Below, piece by piece: positions 1 through 8,260 of a stretch of 64,000 nt of DNA; positions within the stretch are counted from its first letter, which is position 1, and each line of letters starts with the position of its first letter. Under the pieces are notes generated by a model. That model made no database searches. It was given only the letters and a program-made list of their open reading frames with translations, and was not told the origin of the DNA. Origin of the DNA: Enterococcus florum (GTDB lineage Bacteria; Bacillota; Bacilli; Lactobacillales; Enterococcaceae); assembly GCF_004309355.1 (NCBI RefSeq), contig NZ_BJCC01000014.1, forward strand, positions 94,141-158,140. The letters are read 5' to 3'. The position numbers and the translations under genes are program-made.

Positions 1-94
1 TGTAAAGCACTACCTGATCTTCGTTACGTTCAATTAAGAATAACTCTTTAGATTCAAAAATTTTTTTTACCTAGTTCATTAGATACATACAAAT

Positions 95-124
95 AAAAAA
101 ACAGACCCTCGAAAGGATCTGTTT
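95..124 (-). terminator. Rho-independent terminator of the Ohr/OsmC gene
   Basis: Read on the minus strand, a stem of about 9 bp (AACAGATCC paired with GGGTCTGTT, one G-U) is followed by a run of T. It lies just past the stop codon at 137, as expected for an intrinsic terminator of the single-gene transcript. Confidence 0.85.
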
Positions 125-136
125 GATCGTCATTGA

Positions 137-538
137 TTAAACTAATTCGACATCGACTTCGATGTTTCCTCGTGTTGCCTTGGAATACGGACAAAATTCA
201 TGAGCTTCTTCAACGATTTTTTCTGCCTCTGATTTTTCGATTCCTGGAAGTGATGTTTCTAAAACAACACCGATCTCATAACCGCCTTCATCTGATTTGT
301 ACAATGATACTCTCGCTTTGACTTCAGAATCAGATTCTAATTGATGTTCTTTTAACATATGTTGAACAGCACCATTGAAACAAGAAGCATATCCTGCTGC
401 AAAAAGTTGTTCAGGATTCGTTCCCTCGGCGTGGATTGAAGGCGGTTCCACCTTCATATGCATTTTTCCATTAGGTGCTTCGACTTCACCTTGACGTCCA
501 CCACGATTGATCATTGTTGTTTCATATTGCTTTTTCAT
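137..538 (-). CDS. Ohr/OsmC-family organic hydroperoxide peroxidase
   Basis: A 133-residue protein of the Ohr/OsmC thiol peroxidase family, which reduces organic hydroperoxides in the cytosol with electrons from lipoyl or other low-molecular thiols. The two redox cysteines are visible at residues 53 (in AAGYASCF) and 116 (in HEFCPYSKATRGN), with the conserved Glu of NPEQLFAAGY before the first. Length is typical (about 140). I start it at the ATG at 538 rather than the in-frame ATG at 556, because AAGGGAGA sits 7 nt upstream of 538 and overlaps the upstream ATG. It is monocistronic with its own promoter and terminator. No OhrR-type regulator is visible beside it. The Ohr versus OsmC subclass is not settled from sequence alone. 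Confidence 0.9.
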   Translation of the reverse strand: MKKQYETTMINRGGRQGEVEAPNGKMHMKVEPPSIHAEGTNPEQLFAAGYASCFNGAVQHMLKEHQLESDSEVKARVSLYKSDEGGYEIGVVLETSLPGIEKSEAEKIVEEAHEFCPYSKATRGNIEVDVELV

Positions 539-567
539 AGCCGTTTCTCCCTTCATTTTCTTCTTTT

Positions 568-596
568 AGTGTAAGGTTCTTTCTAACATTTGACAA
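568..596 (-). promoter_or_regulatory. Sigma-A promoter of the Ohr/OsmC gene
   Basis: On the minus strand, TTGTCA (591-596) is followed after exactly 17 bp by TACACT (568-573), about 30 bp before the start codon. The same TTTGACAAA stretch reads as TTGACA on the plus strand toward the alcohol dehydrogenase, so the two divergent genes may share overlapping -35 elements. The plus-strand -10 is poor. Confidence 0.65.
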
Positions 597-700
597 AGAA
601 CTTGCTCGAACCTTAGGCATATTTCTTTTACCTCATTTCATTTTTCTCTATAGTGACTATAGAAACTGTCACTGTAGCCAAGAAAAAAGGAGAAGATTTA

Positions 701-1879
701 ATGACTGCCCATATGCCCTACCGAACGACTGCCCCGATTAATTTTGACCGAGGAATAGCCAAAGAAGTAGGAAACAAATTAGCGGATGCAGAAAAGAAAA
801 AAACACTTTTACTTTTTGATGAAGGAATCGAAGAAGCAGGAATCAGCCAAGAAATTGCCGAATATATAAAAGACGCTGGAATTGAAGTCGTGGAGAATAA
901 TCAAATTCAGGAAGATCCGCCAGACCGCACGATCAATGAATTGGCCAAATTTGCCGCTGAGCAAAACGTAGACAGCATTGTTGCTCTAGGCGGCGGGAGC
1001 GCCATCGATACAGCTAAAGGTGTGAGCTTACTGTTAACAAATGGCGGGAAAATCAATGATTATTTAGACCGCGGAGGAAAACAAAAACCTGGAATCTTTT
1101 TGATCGCTATTCCAACTACTGCTGGAACCGGTAGTGAATCTACTCGCGGAGCCGTGGTCACTCTAACTGAAGAAGACACCAAAATTGCTCTTGAAGGCGA
1201 TGGCTTGGAAGTCGATATTGCATTGATCGACCCGGAGCTGACCTTGGGTGTCCCTCCTGAAGTCACTGCCGCAACTGGATTTGATGCTTTATCACATGCA
1301 CTAGATGGCTTTATCTCAATCAAAGCAAATGCGTTTACCAAGTACCAAAGCGCTTATGGAGTAAGCTTGTTTAGAAAGAGTATTAAAGAAGTAGTTTATA
1401 ATGGCGATAATATCGAGGCACGAACCGACATGATGGCTGCCTCAGCCATCGGTGGATTGATCATCACTGGTGCCAGCGTATCCTTGATTCATTCTTTCGC
1501 TCATTCGTTAGGCGCAGTTTACCATGTTCCCCACGGAAACAGCTGTGCAATCTTCATGCCTGCTGTGTTGGAGTTTGTTAGCGAAGAAAAATCCGAAGAA
1601 ATCCGATGGATCGCTGATCTGTTTGAAGTTGATTATTCTTCAAAGGATGATGCTAAAGAAATTGCACGCAAAACAGGAAGAGTTATTTGGCAATTAGCAA
1701 AAGAAATGGGCTTGAGCAGCATTACCGATGCAGAAGCAGAGCCAGAAAAAATGTATCAAATCATCCAGCTGGCTCAGGAGGACCCTTCCACCGAAACGTC
1801 AGCCCGTAAGCTAGATGATGCAGGAGCAAAATGGATCATCGATCGCACGTATGAAGTCGCCAAAGAGTTAGAAAACTAG
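701..1879 (+). CDS. Iron-containing (group III) alcohol dehydrogenase
   Basis: A 392-residue NAD(P)-dependent alcohol dehydrogenase of the Fe-ADH family, interconverting alcohols and aldehydes or ketones in the cytosol. The dinucleotide-binding motif GGGSAIDTAKG is near residue 105. The metal ligands are visible as the Asp and His of FDALSHALDGF and the two His of HSFAHSLGAVYHVPHG. The start at 701 is chosen because AAAGGAG lies 7 nt upstream; an in-frame ATG at 653 has no comparable site. Length matches the family (380-390). The substrate cannot be deduced; butanol-, lactaldehyde- and methanol-type dehydrogenases look alike at this level. It is a single gene converging on the ABC permease. 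Confidence 0.88.
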   Translation: MTAHMPYRTTAPINFDRGIAKEVGNKLADAEKKKTLLLFDEGIEEAGISQEIAEYIKDAGIEVVENNQIQEDPPDRTINELAKFAAEQNVDSIVALGGGSAIDTAKGVSLLLTNGGKINDYLDRGGKQKPGIFLIAIPTTAGTGSESTRGAVVTLTEEDTKIALEGDGLEVDIALIDPELTLGVPPEVTAATGFDALSHALDGFISIKANAFTKYQSAYGVSLFRKSIKEVVYNGDNIEARTDMMAASAIGGLIITGASVSLIHSFAHSLGAVYHVPHGNSCAIFMPAVLEFVSEEKSEEIRWIADLFEVDYSSKDDAKEIARKTGRVIWQLAKEMGLSSITDAEAEPEKMYQIIQLAQEDPSTETSARKLDDAGAKWIIDRTYEVAKELEN

Positions 1880-1888
1880 ACCCTATTT

Positions 1889-1926
1889 AAAAAATCAACA
1901 GCCCTCATCAGGCTGTTGATTTTTTA
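1889..1926. terminator. Bidirectional terminator between ADH and ABC permease
   Basis: AAAATCAACAGCC and GGCTGTTGATTTTTT form a strong hairpin with A and T runs on both sides, serving both convergent genes. It overlaps the stop codon of the permease. Confidence 0.85.
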
Positions 1927-4023
1927 AATGTCTAGAATTTGTTTTATTTTACGCATCGAAGCATAGTAAATGATTCCTAGGAAAGCGGCTATCATTAAAA
2001 CAATTGCGACATCCATTTTTGCAGCACTGATTTCGCTACTACTGAGTTGATTGTCATTCATCCAAAACATCAAACCTGTAAAAACACTGATTAATACGGT
2101 TGCCACGACTGCAGGAACAATAAAAATCATGTTTAGTTGTCGAGTGATACATTGCTTGATGTATTGATTGTTTGCTCCTAAGCGTTTTAAATCATCAAAA
2201 AGCTGCTTATTCATTATGCCCATCGTTGCGCTCCGCGTATAAAGGATAACACCTACCGCTGCTAAACAAATCACCGCTACATAAATGAAAACCAGGAAAA
2301 ATACAAAGGTGTTGCGAACAAATTCTTTCTGATAGATGATCTTGATAGTCGGATAATACTTCCAATATTCCATCAAATCTCTACTTTCTTCAGAAAGATT
2401 CATGGAAGATAGGCCATTTGCTTGCCGATTTTCAGCAAGAGCTTTGGCATGCTGATATCTATCATACTCTTTAGAAACGGCCATTTTCTTTGAAGCCTGA
2501 TCAACAAATTGTTTATATACTGCCTTGGCGAAGGGATAAGAAGCTTCTAAATCAGACACATTGAACAGAATTTGTTGGTTCTGATATTCTTTGGATAATC
2601 CTGCACGAATCATTTGATAATCTGAATCATTTAGAATGTATCGTTGATTCCCGTTATTCGTTAATTCCTGACACTCGATCGTGCCCTTAAACCGTAATTT
2701 CAATTTTTGCTTTGTTAAAGGATTAGTGACTTGATCCAGGTCATCATTTTTTTCATAAAAACTCTCCGCCTGTTCGGTAAAGTTCACCTTATAGTATTGT
2801 CCTTGATTCAGTGATACCTGGTTATTCGTTTGCTTATTAAACGTCGTACTATCGATAAAATCAGCTAACTGATAATCCTCAACGTGAGTCTCAATCAATT
2901 TTCCATCATCTGTCCAATCGCGTTCGACCCCACTGGCTAAAAGCTCAGAAAAAACTATTTCTCTATAGTCGCTTATCGTAACACCATACTCCTTGGCCAG
3001 ATGGTTTAAATCTTTTTTATCTATTTCATCTTCCGTTGCTGGATAGTGCAGCCCATAATCAACGGGACTTTTCAAAACTGGTTGATTTGCTGTAGACAAT
3101 TGTGGTGCATAAAAGCTGCTAAACATCGCTGCTGCCAACAATAATACGGTAATAGACATATTGCGAACCATTTGTCGTCCTTGGAATTTCATCATGCTTG
3201 ATGAAATCAGTCGATTATAATAGTGTTGAGGATTTTTTCCAGGCTTGTTTTTCATAATCATATAGGTCATGATTCGATAGATCCCTACCAGTGACAGAAG
3301 ATAAGTCACACTCCATATCCCGGATAAATTTCGATTAAAAACAGTCCCCGCAATCATGGGAACGACAAATCCCAAAAACAACCCAGAAAAAAGCATGAGA
3401 ACACCGAACACACCATTTCTTTTATTCACCATTTTCAAAGGCTCATTTTTTTGATGATGATACAAAATCTCCATGACATCTGTTCGTTTTGCAAAAAGAA
3501 TCACTTGGATCAATACCAGAACTAACGCACTCATTCCAAAGGCTATCCCGATGAATACCCCGTTCAAGGTAAAGCCGAATACCATGCTCTCCAGATCCTT
3601 TAGAAACAGTTTGCAAAGCTGCCAGATCAATAAAGCTATACCTATTCCGCCTATGATTCCCATTAAAATACAAGAACCCATCAGCCGAAGTATTTCATTG
3701 GTTAATTGTTTGGCCAAATAGCTTTTCTTAGCGCCCAATGCTAGAAATACACCAGTCTCTCTACTTTTGTATTTTAGAAAAAGACTCGTTGAATACATGA
3801 TGAAGATCAAACACCCCAGCAAAGCGACTGCGAAAATCATCCAGATTTGTTTTCGGCTGTCCCCACCCTCTGGGAACGTTCTTTGGACGAGCGTGCTGTA
3901 CAGCATCACCGCATAAGAGGTAACTAACAGTACCGAAAAAGTGACACAAAAAAGAAACTGCGCATACTGGCGAAAATTGTATTTTCTAAGCTTTTTTAAA
4001 AGACTAGGCATGGTTAGCTTCAT
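1924..4023 (-). CDS. BceB-type ABC transporter permease (FtsX fold)
   Basis: A 699-residue membrane protein with the BceB layout. Ten hydrophobic helices are visible: near residues 20-42, 60-82, 113-137 and 150-175, three more to about 310, and three after 590. A large soluble region of roughly 270 residues lies between helices 7 and 8 and would face outside. In the known family this architecture goes with cell-envelope antimicrobial peptide detoxification and with signalling to a dedicated kinase. GGAGGAG lies 7 nt before the ATG, and the gene overlaps the end of the ATPase gene by 20 bp, so the two are translationally coupled. The drug or peptide handled is unknown. Linkage to a LytTR system rather than a BceRS pair is unusual. 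Confidence 0.85.
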   Translation of the reverse strand: MKLTMPSLLKKLRKYNFRQYAQFLFCVTFSVLLVTSYAVMLYSTLVQRTFPEGGDSRKQIWMIFAVALLGCLIFIMYSTSLFLKYKSRETGVFLALGAKKSYLAKQLTNEILRLMGSCILMGIIGGIGIALLIWQLCKLFLKDLESMVFGFTLNGVFIGIAFGMSALVLVLIQVILFAKRTDVMEILYHHQKNEPLKMVNKRNGVFGVLMLFSGLFLGFVVPMIAGTVFNRNLSGIWSVTYLLSLVGIYRIMTYMIMKNKPGKNPQHYYNRLISSSMMKFQGRQMVRNMSITVLLLAAAMFSSFYAPQLSTANQPVLKSPVDYGLHYPATEDEIDKKDLNHLAKEYGVTISDYREIVFSELLASGVERDWTDDGKLIETHVEDYQLADFIDSTTFNKQTNNQVSLNQGQYYKVNFTEQAESFYEKNDDLDQVTNPLTKQKLKLRFKGTIECQELTNNGNQRYILNDSDYQMIRAGLSKEYQNQQILFNVSDLEASYPFAKAVYKQFVDQASKKMAVSKEYDRYQHAKALAENRQANGLSSMNLSEESRDLMEYWKYYPTIKIIYQKEFVRNTFVFFLVFIYVAVICLAAVGVILYTRSATMGIMNKQLFDDLKRLGANNQYIKQCITRQLNMIFIVPAVVATVLISVFTGLMFWMNDNQLSSSEISAAKMDVAIVLMIAAFLGIIYYASMRKIKQILDI

Positions 4024-4765
4024 AGGTACTCTCCTCCAGTTCCTTTAAAGCCTGAAGCAGTTCATCAAAAAAGTCATGATGAGACCCCGTACGTACCAGT
4101 TCTGTGAAGATCTTTCCATCCTTCATGACCAATACGCGGTCGCAATAACTGGCGGAAAAGGTGTCATGAGTGACCATGAAAATCGTTGCTCCTAACGTAT
4201 TTTTGGCTTCTATAAATGCCTCGATTACTGTATCTCGAGATTTGCTGTCTAAATTTCCAGTTGGCTCGTCTGCTAACAATATCAATGGATCATTCATCAA
4301 CGCCCTTGCTACCGCCGTTCGCTGTTTTTGACCACCAGAGATTTCTACGGGATACTTATCAGCAATCTCGCTGATTCCAAATAACTTCAATAGTTTATCA
4401 ACCTTTTGTACCATTGGACGGTAAGGTGCTTTAGTAATAATTTTAGGTACGCAAACATTTTCAAAAATAGTCAAGCCGTCTAATAACATGAAATCTTGAA
4501 ATACAAACCCCAGCTTTTTATTCCGAACTCCGGCCATCGCTTCCTCATCAAGCCGTTCTAGCAAAACATCGTCTAATCGAATTTCGCCTTTTTCGTAGGG
4601 AATAAAACAAGAAATACAATTTAACAAAGTCGTTTTTCCACTTCCTGAAGGTCCCATAACCGCTACAAACTCACTTTGATCGATTTTGAATGACACATCC
4701 TTTAATACATCGTATTGAACATCCCCTGTTTGATAACTTTTAAACAAATGATCCACCCTTAACAT
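4004..4765 (-). CDS. BceA/LolD-type ABC transporter ATP-binding protein
   Basis: A 253-residue ATPase subunit with Walker A GPSGSGKTT near residue 38, signature SGGQKQR near 145, Walker B LLADEP followed by TGNLDS, and the switch histidine in MVTHD. This is the MacB/LolD/BceA class that pairs with FtsX-fold permeases, and the partner gene overlaps its 3' end. I start at the second ATG (4765), because GGAGG is 7 nt upstream of it but only about 1 nt before the ATG at 4771. The transporter is divergent from the two-component system at 4909-6878, with about 140 bp of shared regulatory space. Confidence 0.88.
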   Translation of the reverse strand: MLRVDHLFKSYQTGDVQYDVLKDVSFKIDQSEFVAVMGPSGSGKTTLLNCISCFIPYEKGEIRLDDVLLERLDEEAMAGVRNKKLGFVFQDFMLLDGLTIFENVCVPKIITKAPYRPMVQKVDKLLKLFGISEIADKYPVEISGGQKQRTAVARALMNDPLILLADEPTGNLDSKSRDTVIEAFIEAKNTLGATIFMVTHDTFSASYCDRVLVMKDGKIFTELVRTGSHHDFFDELLQALKELEESTYEANHA

Positions 4766-4838
4766 GTTCATTCCTCCATTTCTTTACTATCAGTTTATTA
4801 AAACCACTCAGTCTCACCTATCCGGAAAAATGTAATCG

Positions 4839-4883
4839 TTGACCCTTTTTCAGTCATTTTTGGTCAAAAGGACGTGGTATAAT
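4839..4883 (+). promoter_or_regulatory. Promoter of the two-component system with inverted repeat
   Basis: An extended -10, TGGTATAAT (TATAAT at 4878-4883), precedes the response regulator; no good -35 is present. Just upstream TTGACC (4839-4844) and GGTCAA (4862-4867) form an inverted repeat separated by 17 bp that covers the -35 position. A weak -35 with an adjacent repeat suggests an activated promoter. The identity of the binding protein is inference. Confidence 0.5.
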
Positions 4884-4908
4884 GAGAAAAAGATTAAAGG
4901 AGAGCTTT

Positions 4909-5610
4909 ATGATCCAAATTATTTGCTGTGATGATGAACGAATCATGCGAAAATCATTGCGGAAAATCATCGAACCAGAACTCCAGCTTCGTGGGAATGC
5001 ATACGAAATCAATGAATACTGCTCAGGAGAGGCGCTTCTAAACAGTGAGGATATAAAAGAAGCAGACATTTTTTTCTTAGATATTGAAATGCAAACCTTA
5101 AACGGAATTGAAACCGCAAGAGAAATCCGCAAAAGGAATCAACGAGCGGTGATCATCTTTATCACTGCCTATGCTGACTTTGTTTTTCACGGATACGAAG
5201 TGAAAGCAATGAACTATATCCTAAAGCCGTATACAGATGCTCAAATAAAAAGAATTCTGCACCAAGCTTTGGAAGAGCTCGAGCTTGAAAACAACTTTTA
5301 CTTTATGATTGAACAAAAATCGGGCAGTACAAAAATAGACTTAAAAAAAGTGCGTTATTTTTCAAGTGACCGACGAGTGATCCATACTTATCTTTCTAAT
5401 GATAAACTTACATTTTATGGAAAATTAAACGAACTCGAAGACCAATTGCCGAACTTTTTCATTCGAATCCACAACCGTTTTTTAGTTAATTTAAATTTCA
5501 TCACCGTCGTGGAGTCCTCATGGGTCTTTTGCGGGGAGGATAAACTTCCTGTCAGTCGCAAATACAAACACGAGCTTGACATAACTTTTGCAAAAAATAT
5601 ATTGAATTAG
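4909..5610 (+). CDS. LytTR-family response regulator
   Basis: A 233-residue regulator. The receiver domain has the acidic pair at Asp8-Asp9, the phospho-acceptor Asp58 (FFLDIEM), and Lys106 (ILKPY). A LytTR DNA-binding domain follows from about residue 130, with the typical IRIHNRFLVN and PVSRKYK segments. This is the AgrA/ComE class, which binds paired 9-bp repeats upstream of targets. The start at 4909 follows AAAGGAGA by 6 nt; a frame-extended ATG at 4882 lies inside the -10 region and is rejected. The histidine kinase gene begins 8 bp after the stop. The divergent ABC operon is the obvious candidate target. Confidence 0.9.
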   Translation: MIQIICCDDERIMRKSLRKIIEPELQLRGNAYEINEYCSGEALLNSEDIKEADIFFLDIEMQTLNGIETAREIRKRNQRAVIIFITAYADFVFHGYEVKAMNYILKPYTDAQIKRILHQALEELELENNFYFMIEQKSGSTKIDLKKVRYFSSDRRVIHTYLSNDKLTFYGKLNELEDQLPNFFIRIHNRFLVNLNFITVVESSWVFCGEDKLPVSRKYKHELDITFAKNILN

Positions 5611-5618
5611 GTGAACGT

Positions 5619-6878
5619 ATGGCTATATTGAATCAAATCTTGTCTCAGCTTTTGAACTTAGGAGGTTCCTTCTTTTTGTTCCACTTAGTCAATCATTTCG
5701 TCTCAATTAAACAAAATCAATTTTTGCGGTTTGTCGCTTTCTCATCAATATTTATTATCGGTTTTTTACCGGTTTATCCGAATGACAGCGTCAATATTAT
5801 TGGTCCCTTCCTCTTTTTCTTGATCGCTTCTCTTTGGTCACTGGAAGGACCAATGATCCATAAAATTTCGCTAGTGTTTATTTTACATCCTTTACTAGCT
5901 GCATTGAATTTTTTAATCGAAGATATCGGGCTTCGATTATGGATCGCAGGAGGGCAAACCGCTTGGATGGACCTCAGTGTACATGTTGTGACTTACGGAA
6001 TCCGATGTGGTATTTGGTTTGCAATTTATCGCATGTTTTGCTCTTCCATTCCCTATAGAAAAACGCAGTTGTCTCTGAAACTTTGGCTGTTGATCGATTG
6101 CATTTGTTTGACGCCTTTATTTACAATGATCAGCTTGATTTTACTTACACCATCAGACACGTTATTCATTTACCCTGCCTCTTTCGCATGTGTTTTAACC
6201 AGCTTGTCTACGATGTATATGACGGGCTACATTGCGAAAAGCTTCAACTACGAGTTGGAAAACCAAAATTTGCGATTGCAAAAAGAGTATTACTTAGAAT
6301 TGGAAAATAACCAAAGACAGTTGAGAAAACTGCATCATGATATGAATAATCATTTCAGCGTTTTATTGAATCTTATAAATGAAAAAGAAGAAAAAAAGAT
6401 GACTGACTACTTAGTAAAATTAACGGAGCAACATCAAATGACACAAAAACAATTTTGCAAAAATAGCATCGTTAATGCTGTACTGAACGCCAAATATCAG
6501 CTAATAGCGGCTGAAAATATCAATTCGTCAATCGAAGTGGAGATCGATCATATGGTGGCCATTGATGACATCAGTCTGTGTTCGCTTTTTGGAAATACTA
6601 TCGACAACGCGATCGAAGCAATTCGCCAATCATCACAAAAAAAAATCGAGCTCAAAGCTCGCTACTACAATGGCACGTTCAGTTATAAAATCAGTAATAC
6701 GAAAGACCAGCCTGTCCTGCAAAAAAAACAGCGGTTTATTTCTACTAAACAATCCTCAAAAGATCACGGAATCGGATTGGAAACAGTGAGGCAGATCGTT
6801 GAAAGCTATGGCGGTACTTTGCAAATCGACTATGATAGGGACCATTTCTCTCTTGTTGTATTCATTTCCAATGTTTGA
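5619..6878 (+). CDS. AgrC/ComD-like sensor histidine kinase (GHKL type)
   Basis: A 419-residue membrane kinase. The first ~200 residues contain about six hydrophobic helices. A coiled stretch follows (NYELENQNLRLQKEYY), then the H-box LHHDMNNHF, the N-box GNTIDNAIEAI and the G-box HGIGLETV, with no typical HisKA domain. That is the HPK10/AgrC-like architecture, whose known members sense peptides at the membrane. No agrB, agrD or comC-like gene is present in the window, so the signal is unknown. It is cotranscribed with the response regulator; AGGTGA lies 4 nt before the start. Confidence 0.87.
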   Translation: MAILNQILSQLLNLGGSFFLFHLVNHFVSIKQNQFLRFVAFSSIFIIGFLPVYPNDSVNIIGPFLFFLIASLWSLEGPMIHKISLVFILHPLLAALNFLIEDIGLRLWIAGGQTAWMDLSVHVVTYGIRCGIWFAIYRMFCSSIPYRKTQLSLKLWLLIDCICLTPLFTMISLILLTPSDTLFIYPASFACVLTSLSTMYMTGYIAKSFNYELENQNLRLQKEYYLELENNQRQLRKLHHDMNNHFSVLLNLINEKEEKKMTDYLVKLTEQHQMTQKQFCKNSIVNAVLNAKYQLIAAENINSSIEVEIDHMVAIDDISLCSLFGNTIDNAIEAIRQSSQKKIELKARYYNGTFSYKISNTKDQPVLQKKQRFISTKQSSKDHGIGLETVRQIVESYGGTLQIDYDRDHFSLVVFISNV

Positions 6879-6897
6879 TCATCTAAACAGGATAATA

Positions 6898-6986
6898 GAA
6901 AAAAGGAGACCTTGAGCAATCAAGGTCTCTGATCATTTTCTGTGTTGGTAATTTAGATGTCTAATAGGCCCTGTTGCTTATTAGAC
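6898..6986. terminator. Two hairpins downstream of the kinase gene
   Basis: The first hairpin (GAGACCTTGA / TCAAGGTCTC, 6906-6929) has its U tract only on the minus-strand read. The second (GTCTAATA / TATTAGAC, 6959-6986) has an AU-rich stem and no U tract. Together with the strong hairpin at 7056-7099 they separate the kinase and rplL transcripts. The first could stop read-through from rplL. Confidence 0.5.
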
Positions 6987-7055
6987 TAAGGTTTCTAGTA
7001 TTTCTGAAACAATGGAAAAACTGATATAGTCTCATTAAATCTGCAAAATATGGTC

Positions 7056-7099
7056 AAAAAAAGAGCTAGAACCCTTATCTGACAAGGATTCTAGCTCTT
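7056..7099 (-). terminator. Terminator of the rplJ-rplL operon
   Basis: AAGAGCTAGAATCCTT and AAGGGTTCTAGCTCTT form a 16-bp stem with one mismatch, followed on the minus strand by TTTTTTT. It is placed 15 bp after the rplL stop. Confidence 0.92.
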
Positions 7100-7114
7100 A
7101 AAAATCAGAAATGA

Positions 7115-7483
7115 TTATTTTACTGTTACTGAAGCGCCAACTTCTTCTAGAGAAGCTTTTAATTCTTCAGCTTCTTCTTTAGATACGCCTTCTTTAACTG
7201 GTGCAGGAGCGCCGTCAACTACAGCTTTTGCTTCTTTCAAGCCTAAGCCAGTTGCTTCACGAACTGCTTTGATTACTTTAACTTTTTGATCGCCAACAGC
7301 TGATAATTCAACAGTGAATTCTGTTTGTTCTTCAGCAGCAGGTCCTGCAACAGCGCCAGCAGCAGCTACAGGAGCAGCAGCAGTTACGCCAAATTCGTCT
7401 TCGATAGCTTTTACTAAGTCGTTTAATTCTAGGATTGTCGCGCCTTTAAGCTCTTCGACAATGTTTTCAATGTTCAATGCCAT
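7115..7483 (-). CDS. rplL: 50S ribosomal protein L7/L12
   Basis: The 122-residue acidic stalk protein of the large subunit, which recruits translation factor GTPases. It has the N-terminal dimerization helix, an Ala/Pro-rich hinge ([16 protein letters not shown], about residues 35-50), and the C-terminal globular domain with the conserved [14 protein letters not shown] helix. Length is canonical. It follows rplJ by 51 bp and shares its transcript and leader. rpoB does not follow: the next gene on this side is a convergent kinase. Confidence 0.98.
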   Translation of the reverse strand: MALNIENIVEELKGATILELNDLVKAIEDEFGVTAAAPVAAAGAVAGPAAEEQTEFTVELSAVGDQKVKVIKAVREATGLGLKEAKAVVDGAPAPVKEGVSKEEAEELKASLEEVGASVTVK

Positions 7484-7534
7484 TTTTAATTTCCTCCATA
7501 TAATAGGTTTTTTGATTTATTTATGATGCAGCGA

Positions 7535-8035
7535 TTAGGCTACTTCTTCTTCTTTTTCTGCAACTGCCTTGACAGCGTAAGCCACATTGCGGACTGGCGC
7601 TTGAAGTACAGATAACAGCATAGATAGAAGTCCGTCGCGGTTTGGAAGTTTTGCAAGAGCAGTAATTTCTTCGATAGAAGCTACCTTGCCTTCAATGATC
7701 CCGCCTTTGATTTCTAATGCTTTAGCCTCTTTAGCGAACTCGTCGATAATTTTAGCTGGAGCAACTACGTCTTCGTTACTGAAAGCTACAGCAGTAGGCC
7801 CAGTAAATACTTCTCCTAGTCCTTCCAATCCAGCTTTTTCAGCGGCACGAGAAAGAATAGAATTTTTGATGACTTTCATTTCAACGTTCGCGTCGCGTAA
7901 TTGTTTCCGTAGACGAGTAACTTCATCTACTGTCAAACCACGATAGTCAACGATAACGGCTGAAGCTGCTGCGCTGAATTTCTCAGTGACTTCATCAACG
8001 ATAGCGGCTTTTTTAGCGATTGCTACTTCACTCAT
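7535..8035 (-). CDS. rplJ: 50S ribosomal protein L10
   Basis: The 166-residue base of the L7/L12 stalk, binding 23S rRNA through its N-terminal domain and L7/L12 dimers through its C-terminal helix. The N-terminal [18 protein letters not shown] and the final [14 protein letters not shown] segments are characteristic. AGGAGGTGA lies upstream of the ATG. The preceding 170 bp match an L10 autoregulatory leader. Confidence 0.98.
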   Translation of the reverse strand: MSEVAIAKKAAIVDEVTEKFSAAASAVIVDYRGLTVDEVTRLRKQLRDANVEMKVIKNSILSRAAEKAGLEGLGEVFTGPTAVAFSNEDVVAPAKIIDEFAKEAKALEIKGGIIEGKVASIEEITALAKLPNRDGLLSMLLSVLQAPVRNVAYAVKAVAEKEEEVA

Positions 8036-8039
8036 TTAT

Positions 8040-8205
8040 ATTTCACCTCCTGATTTTGATGGAAGAGTACTTTTGCCCGAGAGCAAAAAAATACCCTATG
8101 CCACCGCAGACATAGAGGGACTATTGAATGTTCTCAATAAACGTCCTCGGTAGGAAATTAAGACTTGCGTCACCTACTGTCTTCGGTACAGTTAATTATT
8201 AACCT
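8040..8205 (-). promoter_or_regulatory. Ribosomal protein L10 leader
   Basis: The transcribed leader contains the hallmark Firmicute L10 binding elements on the minus strand: GAGGACGTTTATTGAGAAC, then TCCCTCTATGTCTGCGGTGG with the partner CATAGGG, close to the rplJ ribosome site. In the known system, L10(L7/L12)4 binds this RNA to repress the operon. Confidence 0.85.
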
Positions 8206-8210
8206 CGACT

Positions 8211-8240
8211 ACCTTACCATAAGTGAGGCAGCCGAGTCAA
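8211..8240 (-). promoter_or_regulatory. Promoter of the rplJ-rplL operon
   Basis: TTGACT (8235-8240) and TAAGGT (8211-8216) are separated by 18 bp on the minus strand, just downstream of rplA and upstream of the L10 leader. The -10 is imperfect. Confidence 0.5.
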
Positions 8241-8260
8241 TAATTATTTTATGATTTTTT

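Noticed and set aside
1..73. Short coding-like frames at the left edge (plus strand ending at 51; minus strand open from about 73 leftwards)
   Set aside because: Either could be the edge of a real neighbouring gene, but fewer than 25 codons are visible and no start or motif supports one over the other.
4785..4860. Three CAGT-containing segments as possible LytTR direct repeats
   Set aside because: Spacings are 18 and 42 bp instead of about 21, and the flanking bases match the LytTR consensus poorly.
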